64,000 bases of DNA from Flavobacterium branchiicola (GTDB lineage: Bacteria > Bacteroidota > Bacteroidia > Flavobacteriales > Flavobacteriaceae): NCBI RefSeq assembly GCF_018383905.1, contig NZ_JAGYWA010000003.1, positions 336,931-400,930 of the forward strand, read 5' to 3'. This document shows positions 27,052 through 35,920 of this stretch, piece by piece; position 1 is the first letter of the stretch; the number at the start of each line of letters is the position of its first letter. Made by a program: the position numbers and the translations under genes. The notes beneath the pieces are model-generated. The model ran no database searches. It worked only from the letters and a program-made list of their open reading frames with translations, and was not told the origin of the DNA.

Positions 27052-27795
27052 ATGAAAAAGTCAATACTACTGTTAATCGTACTCTTTTTAAATTATACTG
27101 TTGTAAAAGCCTGCGATAAATGTGTCGCATACAACAACAGTGATTTTAAAATAAAATCGGCCACAATAACCCACAAAGCAGATTTAGGTCTGACAATCTG
27201 GGATATTAAGGTTGAAGGAACCGCAGGCAAAACAATGCCTAAACCAGTGGGGCAATTAAATGGCGCTCCGGTTTTGGCATATGTTTTTCCTACTACTTTA
27301 AAATCTTCCGATATTGGTTTCGGTCAAGCCGAAGGAATTGTGGCGCTTGCTCTAACCTCTCATCCTGATTTTGAAGATACCCCGCTTTGGGATGAAAATC
27401 TGGACGGAAATTACCTTAATGATGGCTTAATCTGGCACGCACACTGGGTTTTATTAGTCGAAGATAAACGCGTTGGCGGCGGACTTTCCGTTAAAGAATT
27501 TACAAAGGGAGATCCAAATGTAATATTGCCACCCACAAATCCGGGAATGGCGATGTATATGGATAGTCCCGGTTTTAATATCGTAGCAAAAGGAAATTCT
27601 ATAAAAGTTATTGTTCCCGATTTTAGAATCAACAATAAAACCAATTTCAAATTTGATGCAGTAAGCTGTTATATGGAAGTAAGCACTGGCGGAGGAGATT
27701 CTCATGAAGGTCAGGGAACTAAACCGATGCTTGGTGTTTACAAAGTTTACACGGTTGCCAGTGGTAATCTTTCATTACCCTATACTGTCAAATAA
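27052..27795 (+). CDS. Secreted protein of unknown function
   Basis: 247 residues with a signal peptide (MKKSILLLIVLFLNYTVVKA) followed directly by CDKCVAYNNSDF, a CxxC pair. The body is beta-rich (ATITHKADLGLTIWDIKVEG, FNIVAKGNSIKVIVPDFRI). A His cluster, GLIWHAHWVLLVEDKRVGGGLS, could be a metal site (inference). I do not recognise the family. A sigma-54-like promoter lies just upstream, and the next gene begins 56 bases downstream. Confidence 0.75.
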   Translation: MKKSILLLIVLFLNYTVVKACDKCVAYNNSDFKIKSATITHKADLGLTIWDIKVEGTAGKTMPKPVGQLNGAPVLAYVFPTTLKSSDIGFGQAEGIVALALTSHPDFEDTPLWDENLDGNYLNDGLIWHAHWVLLVEDKRVGGGLSVKEFTKGDPNVILPPTNPGMAMYMDSPGFNIVAKGNSIKVIVPDFRINNKTNFKFDAVSCYMEVSTGGGDSHEGQGTKPMLGVYKVYTVASGNLSLPYTVK

Positions 27796-27851
27796 AAAAA
27801 TTAGCATCATAAAAATAGTAGTAAACGGATTAATCTTTAAATCTATAGTGT

Positions 27852-28466
27852 ATGGAAACTAATTTATTGAACAAAACGGCTTTAATTTTAATTGATCCAT
27901 TTAATGATTTTCTTTCAGAAGGCGGCAAATTATGGGATACAGTAAAACAAACCGTGATAGAAAACAATGTGGTACCCAATTTGGTTAAGCTGGTTGCTGA
28001 ATGCAGAAAAAATAAAGTTCAGATTATTTATGCCCCACACAGAAAAACGCAAAAAGGAGATTATTTAAACTGGAATTTTTTATCGCCCTCACACCTCGGA
28101 AGTTCCAAATTATCTCTTTTTGAAAAAGACAGTTGGGGCGGCGAATTTCATCCTGATCTACAACCACAACAAGAAGATCTAGTCGCTCAAAATCACTGGA
28201 CAGCCAGCGGATTTGCCAATACTGATCTTGATTTTCTGTTAAAACAGCATGGCATAACACATATTGTTTTGGCCGGAATGAGAGCCAACACCTGCATTGA
28301 TTCTACTGCGCGCTATGGAGTCGAATTAGGGTATCATGTCACTTTAATAAAAGACGGAATCGGTGCTTTTAATTGGGAAGAAATTAAAGCAACGGTAGAA
28401 ACTAATTTTCCAAATTACGGACATACTCTGTTAAGTACCGATGAATTTATAGCCTATTTAAAATGA
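27852..28466 (+). CDS. Isochorismatase-family cysteine hydrolase (subfamily with SGFANTDLD)
   Basis: 204 residues, cytoplasmic. The Rossmann-like hydrolase core shows ALILIDPFNDFL (catalytic Asp in the first strand), NHWTASGFANTDLDFLLKQHG, and LAGMRANTCIDSTARYGVELGY, with the catalytic Cys near 148. The usual active-site Lys before the R/HxS(A/G)F stretch is not obvious here (QNHW), as in a distinct group of the superfamily. The substrate is unknown. Its stop overlaps the start of the next gene by 4 bases (28463-28466), so the two are translationally coupled. Confidence 0.87.
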   Translation: METNLLNKTALILIDPFNDFLSEGGKLWDTVKQTVIENNVVPNLVKLVAECRKNKVQIIYAPHRKTQKGDYLNWNFLSPSHLGSSKLSLFEKDSWGGEFHPDLQPQQEDLVAQNHWTASGFANTDLDFLLKQHGITHIVLAGMRANTCIDSTARYGVELGYHVTLIKDGIGAFNWEEIKATVETNFPNYGHTLLSTDEFIAYLK

Positions 28467-28993
28467 AACTGTTAGCCGAAAGCACATCCGTTGCTATTAT
28501 TAATACTCCATTGCAACGAGTCGATTTAACTGAATGGCTTTTTACATTAAAAGATTCAGAATATAAAGCCTGTTCTCCAGATCATTTAGCCGCGGGAAAT
28601 TCAATAACAGCCGATGGAAAAAGAATGTCTGTAAATGTGGAGCAAATTGCAGGAAATCTGTTAATTCAGCATTATGTAGAAGATATTAGTAAGAGAGATC
28701 ATTGTCGTGTACAATCAATTTCAGATTCAATTGCAGGTGCGGGCAAAACCAAATTGCAGATTATCTGGGAACTGAAAATAAAAAATATTAATCCGGCAAG
28801 CTGTGAACTTTCTAATAATGTTAAGGTGAGCGCAACAACAGAATTTCTTGCTTTAATGAATTCATTAAATGTTACCGATTTACAACCTGTTGCCGATGAA
28901 ATGCTGCAAAATTTAATACATCACAATAACGAAGAAACACCACTCTTTGCAAAAGACATTGAAGCAAAAGCAATCAAAGGGATTTGGAACTAA
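28463..28993 (+). CDS. Unrecognised 176-residue protein coupled to the isochorismatase-like hydrolase
   Basis: Its start overlaps the stop of the hydrolase gene (ATGA), which implies a linked function. There is no signal peptide or membrane segment. Text such as SVNVEQIAGNLLIQHYVEDISKRDHCRV and LQIIWELKIKNINPASCELSNNVKVSATTEFLALM suggests an alpha/beta barrel of the START/polyketide-cyclase-like type, but I am not sure. Function unknown. Confidence 0.7.
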   Translation: MKLLAESTSVAIINTPLQRVDLTEWLFTLKDSEYKACSPDHLAAGNSITADGKRMSVNVEQIAGNLLIQHYVEDISKRDHCRVQSISDSIAGAGKTKLQIIWELKIKNINPASCELSNNVKVSATTEFLALMNSLNVTDLQPVADEMLQNLIHHNNEETPLFAKDIEAKAIKGIWN

Positions 28994-29018
28994 AACTTTA
29001 AATAACGTTTTAAATATA

Positions 29019-29040
29019 TTGTAAATCAATATTTTACAAT
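29019..29040. promoter_or_regulatory. Palindrome upstream of the second isochorismatase-like gene
   Basis: ATTGTAAA-TCAATAT-TTTACAAT is a perfect 8-base inverted repeat. A third half-site, ATTGTAAA, lies at 29048-29055. It is a candidate operator 44 bases before the gene start. No known regulator matches it. Confidence 0.4.
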
Positions 29041-29083
29041 AATAAAAATTGTAAATTTAGTTTCACAAATATTCAAAATAATT

Positions 29084-29623
29084 ATGCTTGTACAGGAAAA
29101 CACCGGACTAATTTTAATTGACGTTCAGGGAAAATTGGCACGTATTGTATACGAAAGTGAAAAATTAGTCATGAATCTGGAAAAACTTATTCGCGGCTGC
29201 CAGATACTCTCTATACCGATAATTTGGGCAGAACAAAATCCGAGAGGGCTTGGTTCTACAATTCCTGAACTGGAAAAGTTACTGCCCAATCAACGACCAT
29301 TCGAAAAATATACTTTTAATGCTCTTGATGATAACGATTTTGAAGAGGCAGTTTTGGTTTCAGGCAGAAAGCAATGGTTAATCTGTGGTATTGAGTCTCA
29401 TATTTGTGTTTATCAAACGGCATTAGGGCTATTATCGTATAATTTTGAAACAGAGATTGTTACCGACTGTGTTTCTTCCAGATCAAAAGACAGTATTGAC
29501 ATTGCACTGAAAAAATTAGAGCAAAAAGGTGCCAGTTTAACAACTGTCGAAATGTGTCTTTATGAACTTGTAAAAGACTCACGACGGGAAATTTTCAAAG
29601 AAATTCTAACATTAATCAAATAA
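29084..29623 (+). CDS. Isochorismatase-family hydrolase (YcaC/ISOC-like)
   Basis: 179 residues. The three catalytic positions are present: Asp in GLILIDVQGKLAR, Lys in FEKYTFNALDD and Cys near 108 in ICGIESHICVYQTALGLL. The short form without extra domains resembles ISOC1/ISOC2 and YcaC-like hydrolases of unknown substrate. It is followed after 2 bases by an alpha/beta hydrolase gene, so the two form an operon. Confidence 0.9.
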   Translation: MLVQENTGLILIDVQGKLARIVYESEKLVMNLEKLIRGCQILSIPIIWAEQNPRGLGSTIPELEKLLPNQRPFEKYTFNALDDNDFEEAVLVSGRKQWLICGIESHICVYQTALGLLSYNFETEIVTDCVSSRSKDSIDIALKKLEQKGASLTTVEMCLYELVKDSRREIFKEILTLIK

Positions 29624-29625
29624 TC

Positions 29626-30396
29626 ATGTCAAAATCTAAAACTATTGTACTTATTCACGGCAATTTTGTAAACGACAACAGTTGGACAGAATGGAAACAG
29701 TACTACGAACAAAAAGGATATAAAGTATATACGCCTGCTAATCCCGGACACGATGGAAATCCTGCTGAATTAAGAGCAAAAGTGCATCCGGATCTTGTAA
29801 AAACCGGTTTTATAGATGTGGTAAACAATATCGACAAACTATTGAATACTTTACCGGAAAAACCTTTGGTAATTGGGCATTCAATGGCAGGAATGGCAGC
29901 ATTAAAACTAGTCGAACTAGGAAAAGTGGCAGCCGGAGTAAGCATTGACGGAGCTCCTCCAAAAAATGTATTTCCTCCGTTTCAAACACTAAAAACGGTA
30001 TTACCTGCTTTCGGTTTCTTCTCTACCAATAAATATTTTATGGGAAGTAGAGAATGGTACGACTACGCCTTTTTTAATACAATTCCCGAAGCAGAAAAAC
30101 AAAAAGCTTTTGACAAACTTGCAGTGCCGGAAAGTTATAAAGTGAGTCGAGAATTGGTTTTAAACTCTTTTTCAAATATTGATTTCAAAAAATCTCACGA
30201 GCCTATTTTATTTATTGGCGGTGGCAGCGATCACATCTTCCCTCCTAATTTAACACAAACGATAGCCGGCAAATATAAAGACAATGCGGGACGTGTTGAT
30301 ATTAAAATATTTAGTGGCAAAAGCCATTATATCTGCGGAGAACCGGGTTGGGAAACTGTAGCAGATTATGTTTTAAACTGGTACGAATCTTTATAA
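29626..30396 (+). CDS. Alpha/beta hydrolase
   Basis: 256 residues, cytoplasmic. It has the oxyanion motif IVLIHGNFVNDNSW, the nucleophile elbow VIGHSMAGMAALKL with Ser near 86, an Asp in FIGGGSDHIFPP and the His in FSGKSHYICGEPGW. This resembles esterases of the EstC/pyrethroid-hydrolase (Abhydrolase_6) type. It is a paralogue of the gene at 21505 and probably the better-preserved one, since it keeps HG. It is tightly coupled (2-base gap) to the preceding hydrolase gene. Confidence 0.9.
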   Translation: MSKSKTIVLIHGNFVNDNSWTEWKQYYEQKGYKVYTPANPGHDGNPAELRAKVHPDLVKTGFIDVVNNIDKLLNTLPEKPLVIGHSMAGMAALKLVELGKVAAGVSIDGAPPKNVFPPFQTLKTVLPAFGFFSTNKYFMGSREWYDYAFFNTIPEAEKQKAFDKLAVPESYKVSRELVLNSFSNIDFKKSHEPILFIGGGSDHIFPPNLTQTIAGKYKDNAGRVDIKIFSGKSHYICGEPGWETVADYVLNWYESL

Positions 30397-30426
30397 TTAA
30401 TATAGTTTAAAGGCGTTAGTTGCAGT

Positions 30427-30468
30427 ATTCTGTCTTAAAAATATATTTTTATTTTTTTGAGACAGAAT
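30427..30468. terminator. Inverted repeat after the hydrolase gene
   Basis: ATTCTGTCT and AGACAGAAT form a 9-base stem around an A/T-rich 24-base loop. It lies 30 bases past the hydrolase stop. The T tract is in the loop, so intrinsic terminator function is uncertain. The rest of the gap to 30664 shows nothing clear. Confidence 0.4.
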
Positions 30469-30663
30469 GCTTCTCTGCCTATTAATATTCTACACAGTAA
30501 AAACTAAATACGACATAACAACATTTAATTCAATGAGTTAAGATTATTTTATTTAAATTTACAAGTGTCAGCAAAATTCTTCGCTGATTATTTTGGAATA
30601 TCGCAGGACGTCCTGAATTTATTACACGCAAAAATTTAAGTGATACAAAATCTTTTGATAAAA

Positions 30664-31725
30664 ATGAGAAATCTTCTACTCCTGCTCTTTCTATTCGTTT
30701 TTATTACTTCTTCATTCGGGCAAACAAAAACCGATTCTATTCCCAAAAAAGAAAAGAAAATAGAATTAAGGGTTATGCCTTATCTGAGTTACAATCGTAA
30801 TCTGGAATTTATGTTTGGTGCCATTCCGATGATGATGTATAAAGTCAACGAAAAAGACACCATTTCTCCAAAATCATTATCAGGAATGTCAGCCATTTAT
30901 ACCACAAACAAATCCTATTTTGTGGCACTATTTAACAGATGGTATCTTAAGGAAGATAAATGGCGCGCAAAATTTTTCTTTTTTACCGGAAATCAGAATT
31001 CTCAGTTTTTTGTTGATGATGTCGAGCAACCTGATTTTTATGATTACGGAACCAAAGTAACCATTTTTAGTCTTGGTATTCAGCGCAAAATTGTTGGTAA
31101 ATTTTACGGCGGACTTTCCTATACCTATTCACATTACAATACAGTTTATGAAGACGATATTTCGCCATCCTCAATTTCGCATAGTAATGCTTTAGTTGTA
31201 AATCTTTTGTATGACACAAGAGATGCCGTTTACTACCCTACTCAGGGTTATGAAATTAAACTGGACTGGTCTTCTTATCCAAAATTCATGGACAATGATC
31301 TGGCTTCGAATCGTATTTCTATGGAAGGCAATAAATATTTCCCAACACGAAAAGGGAAAGATGTTATTGCTGCCCGAATCTACGGAAAATTTGGTCTTGG
31401 AAATGTCGCTTTCGAACAGCAAAGTACAATAGGTAATTCAGACATTCGCGGATATTCTGAAGGAAAATATCGCGGAGACGGACTTATGGATATTCAGGGT
31501 GAATATCGCTATAATTTTGGCAAAAAAATGGGCTTAGTAGGTTTTGCAGGTATAGCCACAATTTACGGTTCTGATACACCAAGTTTTGACTGGAAATTAT
31601 ATCCAGGTGCCGGAGTTGGATATCGTTACAATCCATTTAAAAAATCAAAATTCAATGTTGGTTTAGATGGCGCCGTGGGTAAAGGTGACTGGGGCGTTTA
31701 TTTTAGAATTGGCGAAGCTTTTTAA
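30664..31725 (+). CDS. BamA/TamA-family (D15-like) outer membrane barrel protein
   Basis: About 353 residues from the ATG at 30664. It has a signal peptide (MRNLLLLLFLFVFITSSFGQ) and then no POTRA domain, only a barrel. Beta-strand features include LVVNLLYDTRDAVYYPTQGYEIKLDW, with DTRD and PTQG, the classic D15 surface-antigen signature. Closing strands are GVGYRYNPFKKSKFNVGLDGAVGKGDWGVYFRIGEAF. Short POTRA-less members of this family are common in Bacteroidota, and some have export or lipid roles. An alternative GTG start at 30640 adds eight unlikely residues. It stands alone. Confidence 0.85.
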   Translation: MRNLLLLLFLFVFITSSFGQTKTDSIPKKEKKIELRVMPYLSYNRNLEFMFGAIPMMMYKVNEKDTISPKSLSGMSAIYTTNKSYFVALFNRWYLKEDKWRAKFFFFTGNQNSQFFVDDVEQPDFYDYGTKVTIFSLGIQRKIVGKFYGGLSYTYSHYNTVYEDDISPSSISHSNALVVNLLYDTRDAVYYPTQGYEIKLDWSSYPKFMDNDLASNRISMEGNKYFPTRKGKDVIAARIYGKFGLGNVAFEQQSTIGNSDIRGYSEGKYRGDGLMDIQGEYRYNFGKKMGLVGFAGIATIYGSDTPSFDWKLYPGAGVGYRYNPFKKSKFNVGLDGAVGKGDWGVYFRIGEAF

Positions 31726-31737
31726 ATAATTACATTA

Positions 31738-32053
31738 AACCCATTGGTTGAAATTATAATGGCTTCATTAAGCAAAAAAACAATTGCATCTATGTTCTGA
31801 CGGAGGTAAATAAAAATTAGCGCAGAGTTCGCTAAGGAATTTTAATTCTGATACTAATCAAAATCTATATAGTAAGTTCGCAAAGTTATATCTACACAAA
31901 GCTTTGCGAACTTTTTCATTGTAATGATTCTCAAAAAACTTTGCGCTCTTTGCGGTGAAAACGATTCGATTTTTTTATTTTTTCTTCAGAGATTAAAATT
32001 CATTCTTATTTAATCATGTAACTATATACTATAACCATATTACCCAACGGATT
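31738..32053. mobile_element. MITE-like element, copy with TTTGCGAACTTTGCG interior
   Basis: The left end AACCCATTGGTTGAAATTAT and the right end ATATTACCCAACGGATT have the same pairing as the elements at 2609 and 2510. ACATT flanks both sides (31732-31736 and 32054-32058). The interior is built from inverted GCAAAGTT / AACTTTTTGCG-like pieces, around AGTTCGCAAAGTT and AAGCTTTGCGAACTT (31876-31912). It fills almost the whole gap between the D15-like gene and the convergent sterol desaturase gene. Confidence 0.65.
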
Positions 32054-32060
32054 ACATTTA

Positions 32061-32837
32061 TTATTCCGGATTGGCATGAATATCTTTAAACAAAAGCATT
32101 TGACCAATCCTGGATGAAGCTCCATCATAAAAACCGGTTTCTTTCGCAAACTCCTTTGGATTACGAAATGTACCAAATAGGATATCAAACAAAGGCAAAT
32201 CAGAATAATTGTAAGCATGAACTCCTTTCTCATGATGCAAAGAATGCGATTCGGGACGCTGAAAAAAATACCCCGCCCATTGTGGTGTTTTAATATTGGT
32301 ATGTTGAATTACCGATAGAAATGTTGCGCCATAGATTGCATAAATTGTAGCCTCTACGGTAAATCCGCCAATCCAAACCATGGCAAGACTAGTTAAGAAA
32401 GTAAATCCAATCATATCCATCGGACTAAAAAAGAATGTTCCATACGTATCAACGCGTTCTGCACTATGATGCATTTGATGAAAAACCCGCCACAATAAAT
32501 TGTTTTTGTGCATTGCACGGTGCCATACATATACTCCAAGTTCAAAAAGAAGCAAAGCAACTAAAGCGCCCCAATAATTACCCAAAAATGTCATATCAAA
32601 CAATTGATAATCTGCCAGATAATTATTCCAGATTAAGGGTAAATAAGACGAAATAAAAAAATAAATAATAAAGGCAAAAATCCCCCTGATACGCCAATAT
32701 TTAACCGTAGGTAATTTTCTTCCCGGAAAAATAATCTCAACCGTCATTAAAATAAGAAAAATAGAAATGACAATAATTGAAGCGGGATCCATCAGGATTT
32801 GCCAGGGCGTCGGAAGTTGCAAGAGATTTTCAAACAT
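32061..32837 (-). CDS. Sterol desaturase / fatty acid hydroxylase family membrane protein
   Basis: 258 residues with several membrane helices (for example IIVISIFLILMTVEIIF near the start and FAFIIYFFISSYLPLIW). The di-iron His boxes are complete: HRAMH, HQMHHS and HSLHH. Such integral membrane oxygenases hydroxylate or desaturate lipids. Members in Flavobacteria may act on carotenoids or sphingolipid-like chains; the substrate is not given by the sequence. It ends within 8 bases of a mobile element on its 3' side. Confidence 0.9.
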   Translation of the reverse strand: MFENLLQLPTPWQILMDPASIIVISIFLILMTVEIIFPGRKLPTVKYWRIRGIFAFIIYFFISSYLPLIWNNYLADYQLFDMTFLGNYWGALVALLLFELGVYVWHRAMHKNNLLWRVFHQMHHSAERVDTYGTFFFSPMDMIGFTFLTSLAMVWIGGFTVEATIYAIYGATFLSVIQHTNIKTPQWAGYFFQRPESHSLHHEKGVHAYNYSDLPLFDILFGTFRNPKEFAKETGFYDGASSRIGQMLLFKDIHANPE

Positions 32838-33109
32838 ACCATTTAGCTTTTAAGAGTTATTTTGGATCGTCATACAGACGATTATAATTTGTAAAACGAA
32901 AATAGTTTTCGAGTCTCACAAACGTAGTTCCAATGGGGTGCTAGAGGCGTTTGAATGATATTTAGGCAGAAATTCTGTTGAAGAGTGTTAATAATAAAAG
33001 ACTCAATTCATTGATTTACAATACTATTACAAATATAATTAAAATTTCACTTTATTTAACGTACTCCATTTAAAATCAAGTATTTATCTTATGTATTCTA
33101 ATTTAAAAT

Positions 33110-33152
33110 AAAAAGGACTAAATCGAATACCATATTCAATTTAGTCCTTTTT
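33110..33152 (-). terminator. Long-stem terminator closing the minus-strand peptide-secretion genes
   Basis: AAAAGGACTAAAT(C/T)GAATA pairs with its complement over about 19 bases and is flanked by A and T runs. It lies 50 bases beyond the stop of the smallest gene of the locus. The rest of 32838-33202 contains no gene that I can support. Confidence 0.85.
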
Positions 33153-33202
33153 AATACTTACAACATACTAAACCATATTGAAGGTTTAATAATAGCTAAA
33201 TA

Positions 33203-33301
33203 CTATTTTAGAAACAGCCCGAAAGCATATCCGCATAGGTATACAAATACTAAAAAATAAATAGCAACAAATATAATTTTCAATGGTGATGTTAATTTCA
33301 T
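33203..33301 (-). CDS. Small membrane peptide (32 residues) in the peptide-secretion locus
   Basis: The frame is MKLTSPLKIIFVAIYFLVFV followed by YLCGYAFGLFLK. It has a positively charged start and one membrane-spanning stretch. It lies 60 bases after the CPBP gene and before the terminator, on the same strand. No family is recognised. Similar small hydrophobic peptides beside secretion genes can be immunity or accessory proteins, but this is inference. Confidence 0.55.
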   Translation of the reverse strand: MKLTSPLKIIFVAIYFLVFVYLCGYAFGLFLK

Positions 33302-33361
33302 AAATCTATAATATTTGAGTTAATAAAAGGTATATAATCTGAGTAAATGTTATTATATGAA

Positions 33362-33853
33362 TTACTTTACAAATAGGTAGCCATATAAATTATACAAAGA
33401 ATGTAATAAAGCTGTCAAAATAAAATACCAGGAACTTCTGGATTTACTTTTTATATAAAATGCATTCAAAACTAGAGCACTAAAAAATGTCATTACAACA
33501 TAAATTAAACTATAAAAATGACACAATCCAAAAAGTACACTGGGCAAGAGTATTTTCAGAACTTCACTTTTTACTTTTAATTTCTCAAGAATCTTATTTG
33601 GTGTATACTGCAAAATTCCCGTTTCACAGATGGGGCCAATAATCACAGCTATCGAAAATTTCTCCCAATATGAAAAATCTTTCAACCCATTTTCAGTCGT
33701 ATTCACATAATGAACATAATTATCATTTATCCAATTAAAAAAATAACCGTTTATGATAGCTAAGAATAAGCAAAAAAGGAATAATTGAATTAAATATTTT
33801 TCTTTTTGGAAAACGGAAACTGTAGTATCGTTTATGAGTTCTTTAGTAATCAT
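33362..33853 (-). CDS. CPBP-like membrane protein, motif degenerate
   Basis: 163 residues with about four membrane helices. The region GPICETGILQYTPNKIL corresponds to the EExxxR motif of CPBP (Rce1-like) membrane proteases but keeps only one Glu and has no Arg at the usual place. FGLCHFYSLIYV and LLHSLYNLYG supply the two His motifs. CPBP proteins next to bacteriocin genes often give self-immunity. Loss of the EE pair suggests a non-proteolytic or decayed member. It is co-directional with the HlyD and ABC genes. Confidence 0.7.
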   Translation of the reverse strand: MITKELINDTTVSVFQKEKYLIQLFLFCLFLAIINGYFFNWINDNYVHYVNTTENGLKDFSYWEKFSIAVIIGPICETGILQYTPNKILEKLKVKSEVLKILLPSVLFGLCHFYSLIYVVMTFFSALVLNAFYIKSKSRSSWYFILTALLHSLYNLYGYLFVK

Positions 33854-33896
33854 ATTTTTTTAGAAATTGAAAAATTAAATTATTGGCTAATATTCA

Positions 33897-34019
33897 CTAT
33901 TTTGCCAATGCAGCGCCAAGCAACGCTCCTTTTTCAAAAAACCATATTGAAGCAACTAAAATAAATAAGCTTAGTCCCATTAAAAGCCATAATTTTTTGT
34001 TTTTGTTAGTCTTTGTCAT
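33897..34019 (-). CDS. Small membrane peptide (40 residues)
   Basis: The frame is MTKTNKNKKLWLLMGLSLFI followed by LVASIWFFEKGALLGAALAK. The N-terminus is strongly basic, then comes one membrane helix and a Gly/Ala-rich end. It lies between the CPBP-like gene and the broken ABC gene, on the same strand. There is no double-glycine leader. Candidate functions are an immunity peptide, a holin-like peptide or a small toxin. None can be proved from sequence. Confidence 0.55.
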   Translation of the reverse strand: MTKTNKNKKLWLLMGLSLFILVASIWFFEKGALLGAALAK

Positions 34020-34152
34020 AATTGTTTGTTTTAGATTTTATTAAGGATTATTCATACAGCGAGAAAAGTATATAGCTTTAACATAGTCCCTAATCGTGTT
34101 TAAACTCATCTTTTATTTGTACTCGTAATATTACAAAAAAGCGCTGTATTTT

Positions 34153-34620
34153 TTAAACTAAACTTTGTTTTTTCCATAATTCAAAATACTTTTCTTTTTT
34201 TTCTAATAAGACTTGATGCTTTCCAGATTCAATGATTTTACCATTTTCAAAACTAGTATTTGATCTGCGTTTGCAATTGTACTTAAACGATGCGCAATAA
34301 TAATGATGGTTTTACCACGCTTTTTAAAATCCTCTATAGCCTGTTTGACAATCATTTCAGAACTTGTATCTAAAGCTGAAGTAGCTTCATCCATCAATAA
34401 TATCTCAGGATCTTTATATAAAGCTCTCGCAATCGCAATTCTTTGTTTTTGACCTCCCGAAAGCATAGCGCCATTTTCCCCAATCTCGGTTTCAAAACCA
34501 TTTGGCAATTTCTCTACAAATTCTGTAATTCCCAACTGTAGATTTTGTCTTTCTCTTTTCCAAGCCCCATATTCATAAAGTATTATTATAACATCTTTTA
34601 TATCTTCAATAAATGCAAAT
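34153..34620 (-). pseudogene. Remnant of a second peptide-exporting ABC transporter ATPase
   Basis: The frame keeps the [32 protein letters not shown] block and [20 protein letters not shown], so signature, Walker B and H-loop are readable. Walker A and the whole membrane part are absent: sequence before FVEKLPNGF is out of family and abuts the HlyD stop. After QILVL the frame shifts. Skipping one base restores [20 protein letters not shown] and a stop at 34153. So it is truncated at the N-terminus and frameshifted near the C-terminus. It differs from the intact transporter at 35921 and may come from a related export cluster. Confidence 0.85.
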
Positions 34621-35901
34621 TTATCTTCTAAAAATATCTCTGAACTGATATAACAGTCTTTCAATTAGTCTTAAATCCTCCGTTATAATTTCTGCATTTC
34701 CTGACATTTCTTGCTGAAACGGAATCTTTTTATGATAAGTTGTTTCTAGTTTTTTAGGTAATTGTACATCAATCCATAGATTACCATCTTTATCCGGTGT
34801 TAAAGAAATATTTTGAATCTTACCTATTAGCATTCCAAATTGAGTATCTGGAAAATTTGCTAGTCGAATATTTACTTCTTGACCAATTTTTATTTTTCCA
34901 GAATTCAAAGCTGCCGCTTTTAATTTTCCTATATACCCATTGTCTATAGTAGGAATAATAGAAAAAATATTATCCCCTGCATTAATGGTTTGATTGGCAG
35001 TCCAGATTTGTGAAAAAGATACCTTCCCCGCAACAGAAGATTGCAATACATATTGTAATTCCCAATCTTTTATTACTTTTTTTAATTGATAAATGGCTTG
35101 CGTTTTTTCACTTAATAAATTAACTTGTTCCTTCGTTCCATTTATCGTAATGTTTTTTCTGTTTTTTAGATTATCATTTAAATTTGACTTTAATTGCGAG
35201 ATATTGCTTAATAAACTTCTGTAACTTTTCTCGCTTTGAATATAATTCAATTTCTTGTTTTCGAAATCCTGTGTCGAAATGACTCCTTTATCAAACAAAA
35301 TTTCGTATCTGTTTAGGTCTTTCTTTTGCAAAAATAATTCACTTTCATTTATTGATTTTTGCTGTTGTAATAGATTCAGCCGGGTTTTAATTTGTGTCGT
35401 TTCAATGTTTTGAGCATTTCCTTCTACCTGAAAAGGTTTTAGGTCAATATTTAACTTATAAGCAGTATAAGCAGTATGAAAGTGAGCATAAGTATTTTCA
35501 ATATCCCCAAGTTGAGTATTTTCCAATTTTTTAAAATCAAAATTGATACCATTTGAATATTCTTTTAATAGTTTTTTTAATAAAAAAATATCTTCATAAT
35601 TAGCTGAATTTTGTATGATAGCTAGCGGTGTATGTTTTTTAACAATCATTTTATTTGAGATCAAAATAGTTTCAATTTTGCCTGAAGTTCGAGCTATTAC
35701 TTTTTCTGGTGGAATATTAGTTGTAATAGTAATTTTTGCAAAAACTATATCAGGATATTTTATAAACCAAGAAGAAAAAAGCAACATTAAAATTATTCCA
35801 GAAGCAACAACTGTTCCCCAGCGAATCATCCAATTAGGCACACGGGTAAGAATTTCCTGAACCTCTTCACTTCTCAGTAATATATCTTTATTTTCGGACA
35901 T
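34621..35901 (-). CDS. HlyD-family periplasmic adaptor of a peptide exporter
   Basis: 426 residues: one N-terminal membrane helix ([20 protein letters not shown]), a first lipoyl half ([35 protein letters not shown]), a long coiled coil (about 80-270) and the second half and beta-barrel ([29 protein letters not shown]). The C-terminus ends in an amphipathic stretch. It joins the inner-membrane ABC exporter to an outer membrane channel. It starts 19 bases after the ABC transporter stop, so the two make one operon. The outer channel (TolC-like) is not in the window. Confidence 0.92.
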   Translation of the reverse strand: MSENKDILLRSEEVQEILTRVPNWMIRWGTVVASGIILMLLFSSWFIKYPDIVFAKITITTNIPPEKVIARTSGKIETILISNKMIVKKHTPLAIIQNSANYEDIFLLKKLLKEYSNGINFDFKKLENTQLGDIENTYAHFHTAYTAYKLNIDLKPFQVEGNAQNIETTQIKTRLNLLQQQKSINESELFLQKKDLNRYEILFDKGVISTQDFENKKLNYIQSEKSYRSLLSNISQLKSNLNDNLKNRKNITINGTKEQVNLLSEKTQAIYQLKKVIKDWELQYVLQSSVAGKVSFSQIWTANQTINAGDNIFSIIPTIDNGYIGKLKAAALNSGKIKIGQEVNIRLANFPDTQFGMLIGKIQNISLTPDKDGNLWIDVQLPKKLETTYHKKIPFQQEMSGNAEIITEDLRLIERLLYQFRDIFRR

Positions 35902-35920
35902 TATTTCATTGTTTTTTATC

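Noticed and set aside
33362..33853. Active CPBP protease
   Set aside because: The EExxxR motif is not complete (CETGILQY), so proteolysis is not claimed; only family resemblance is reported.
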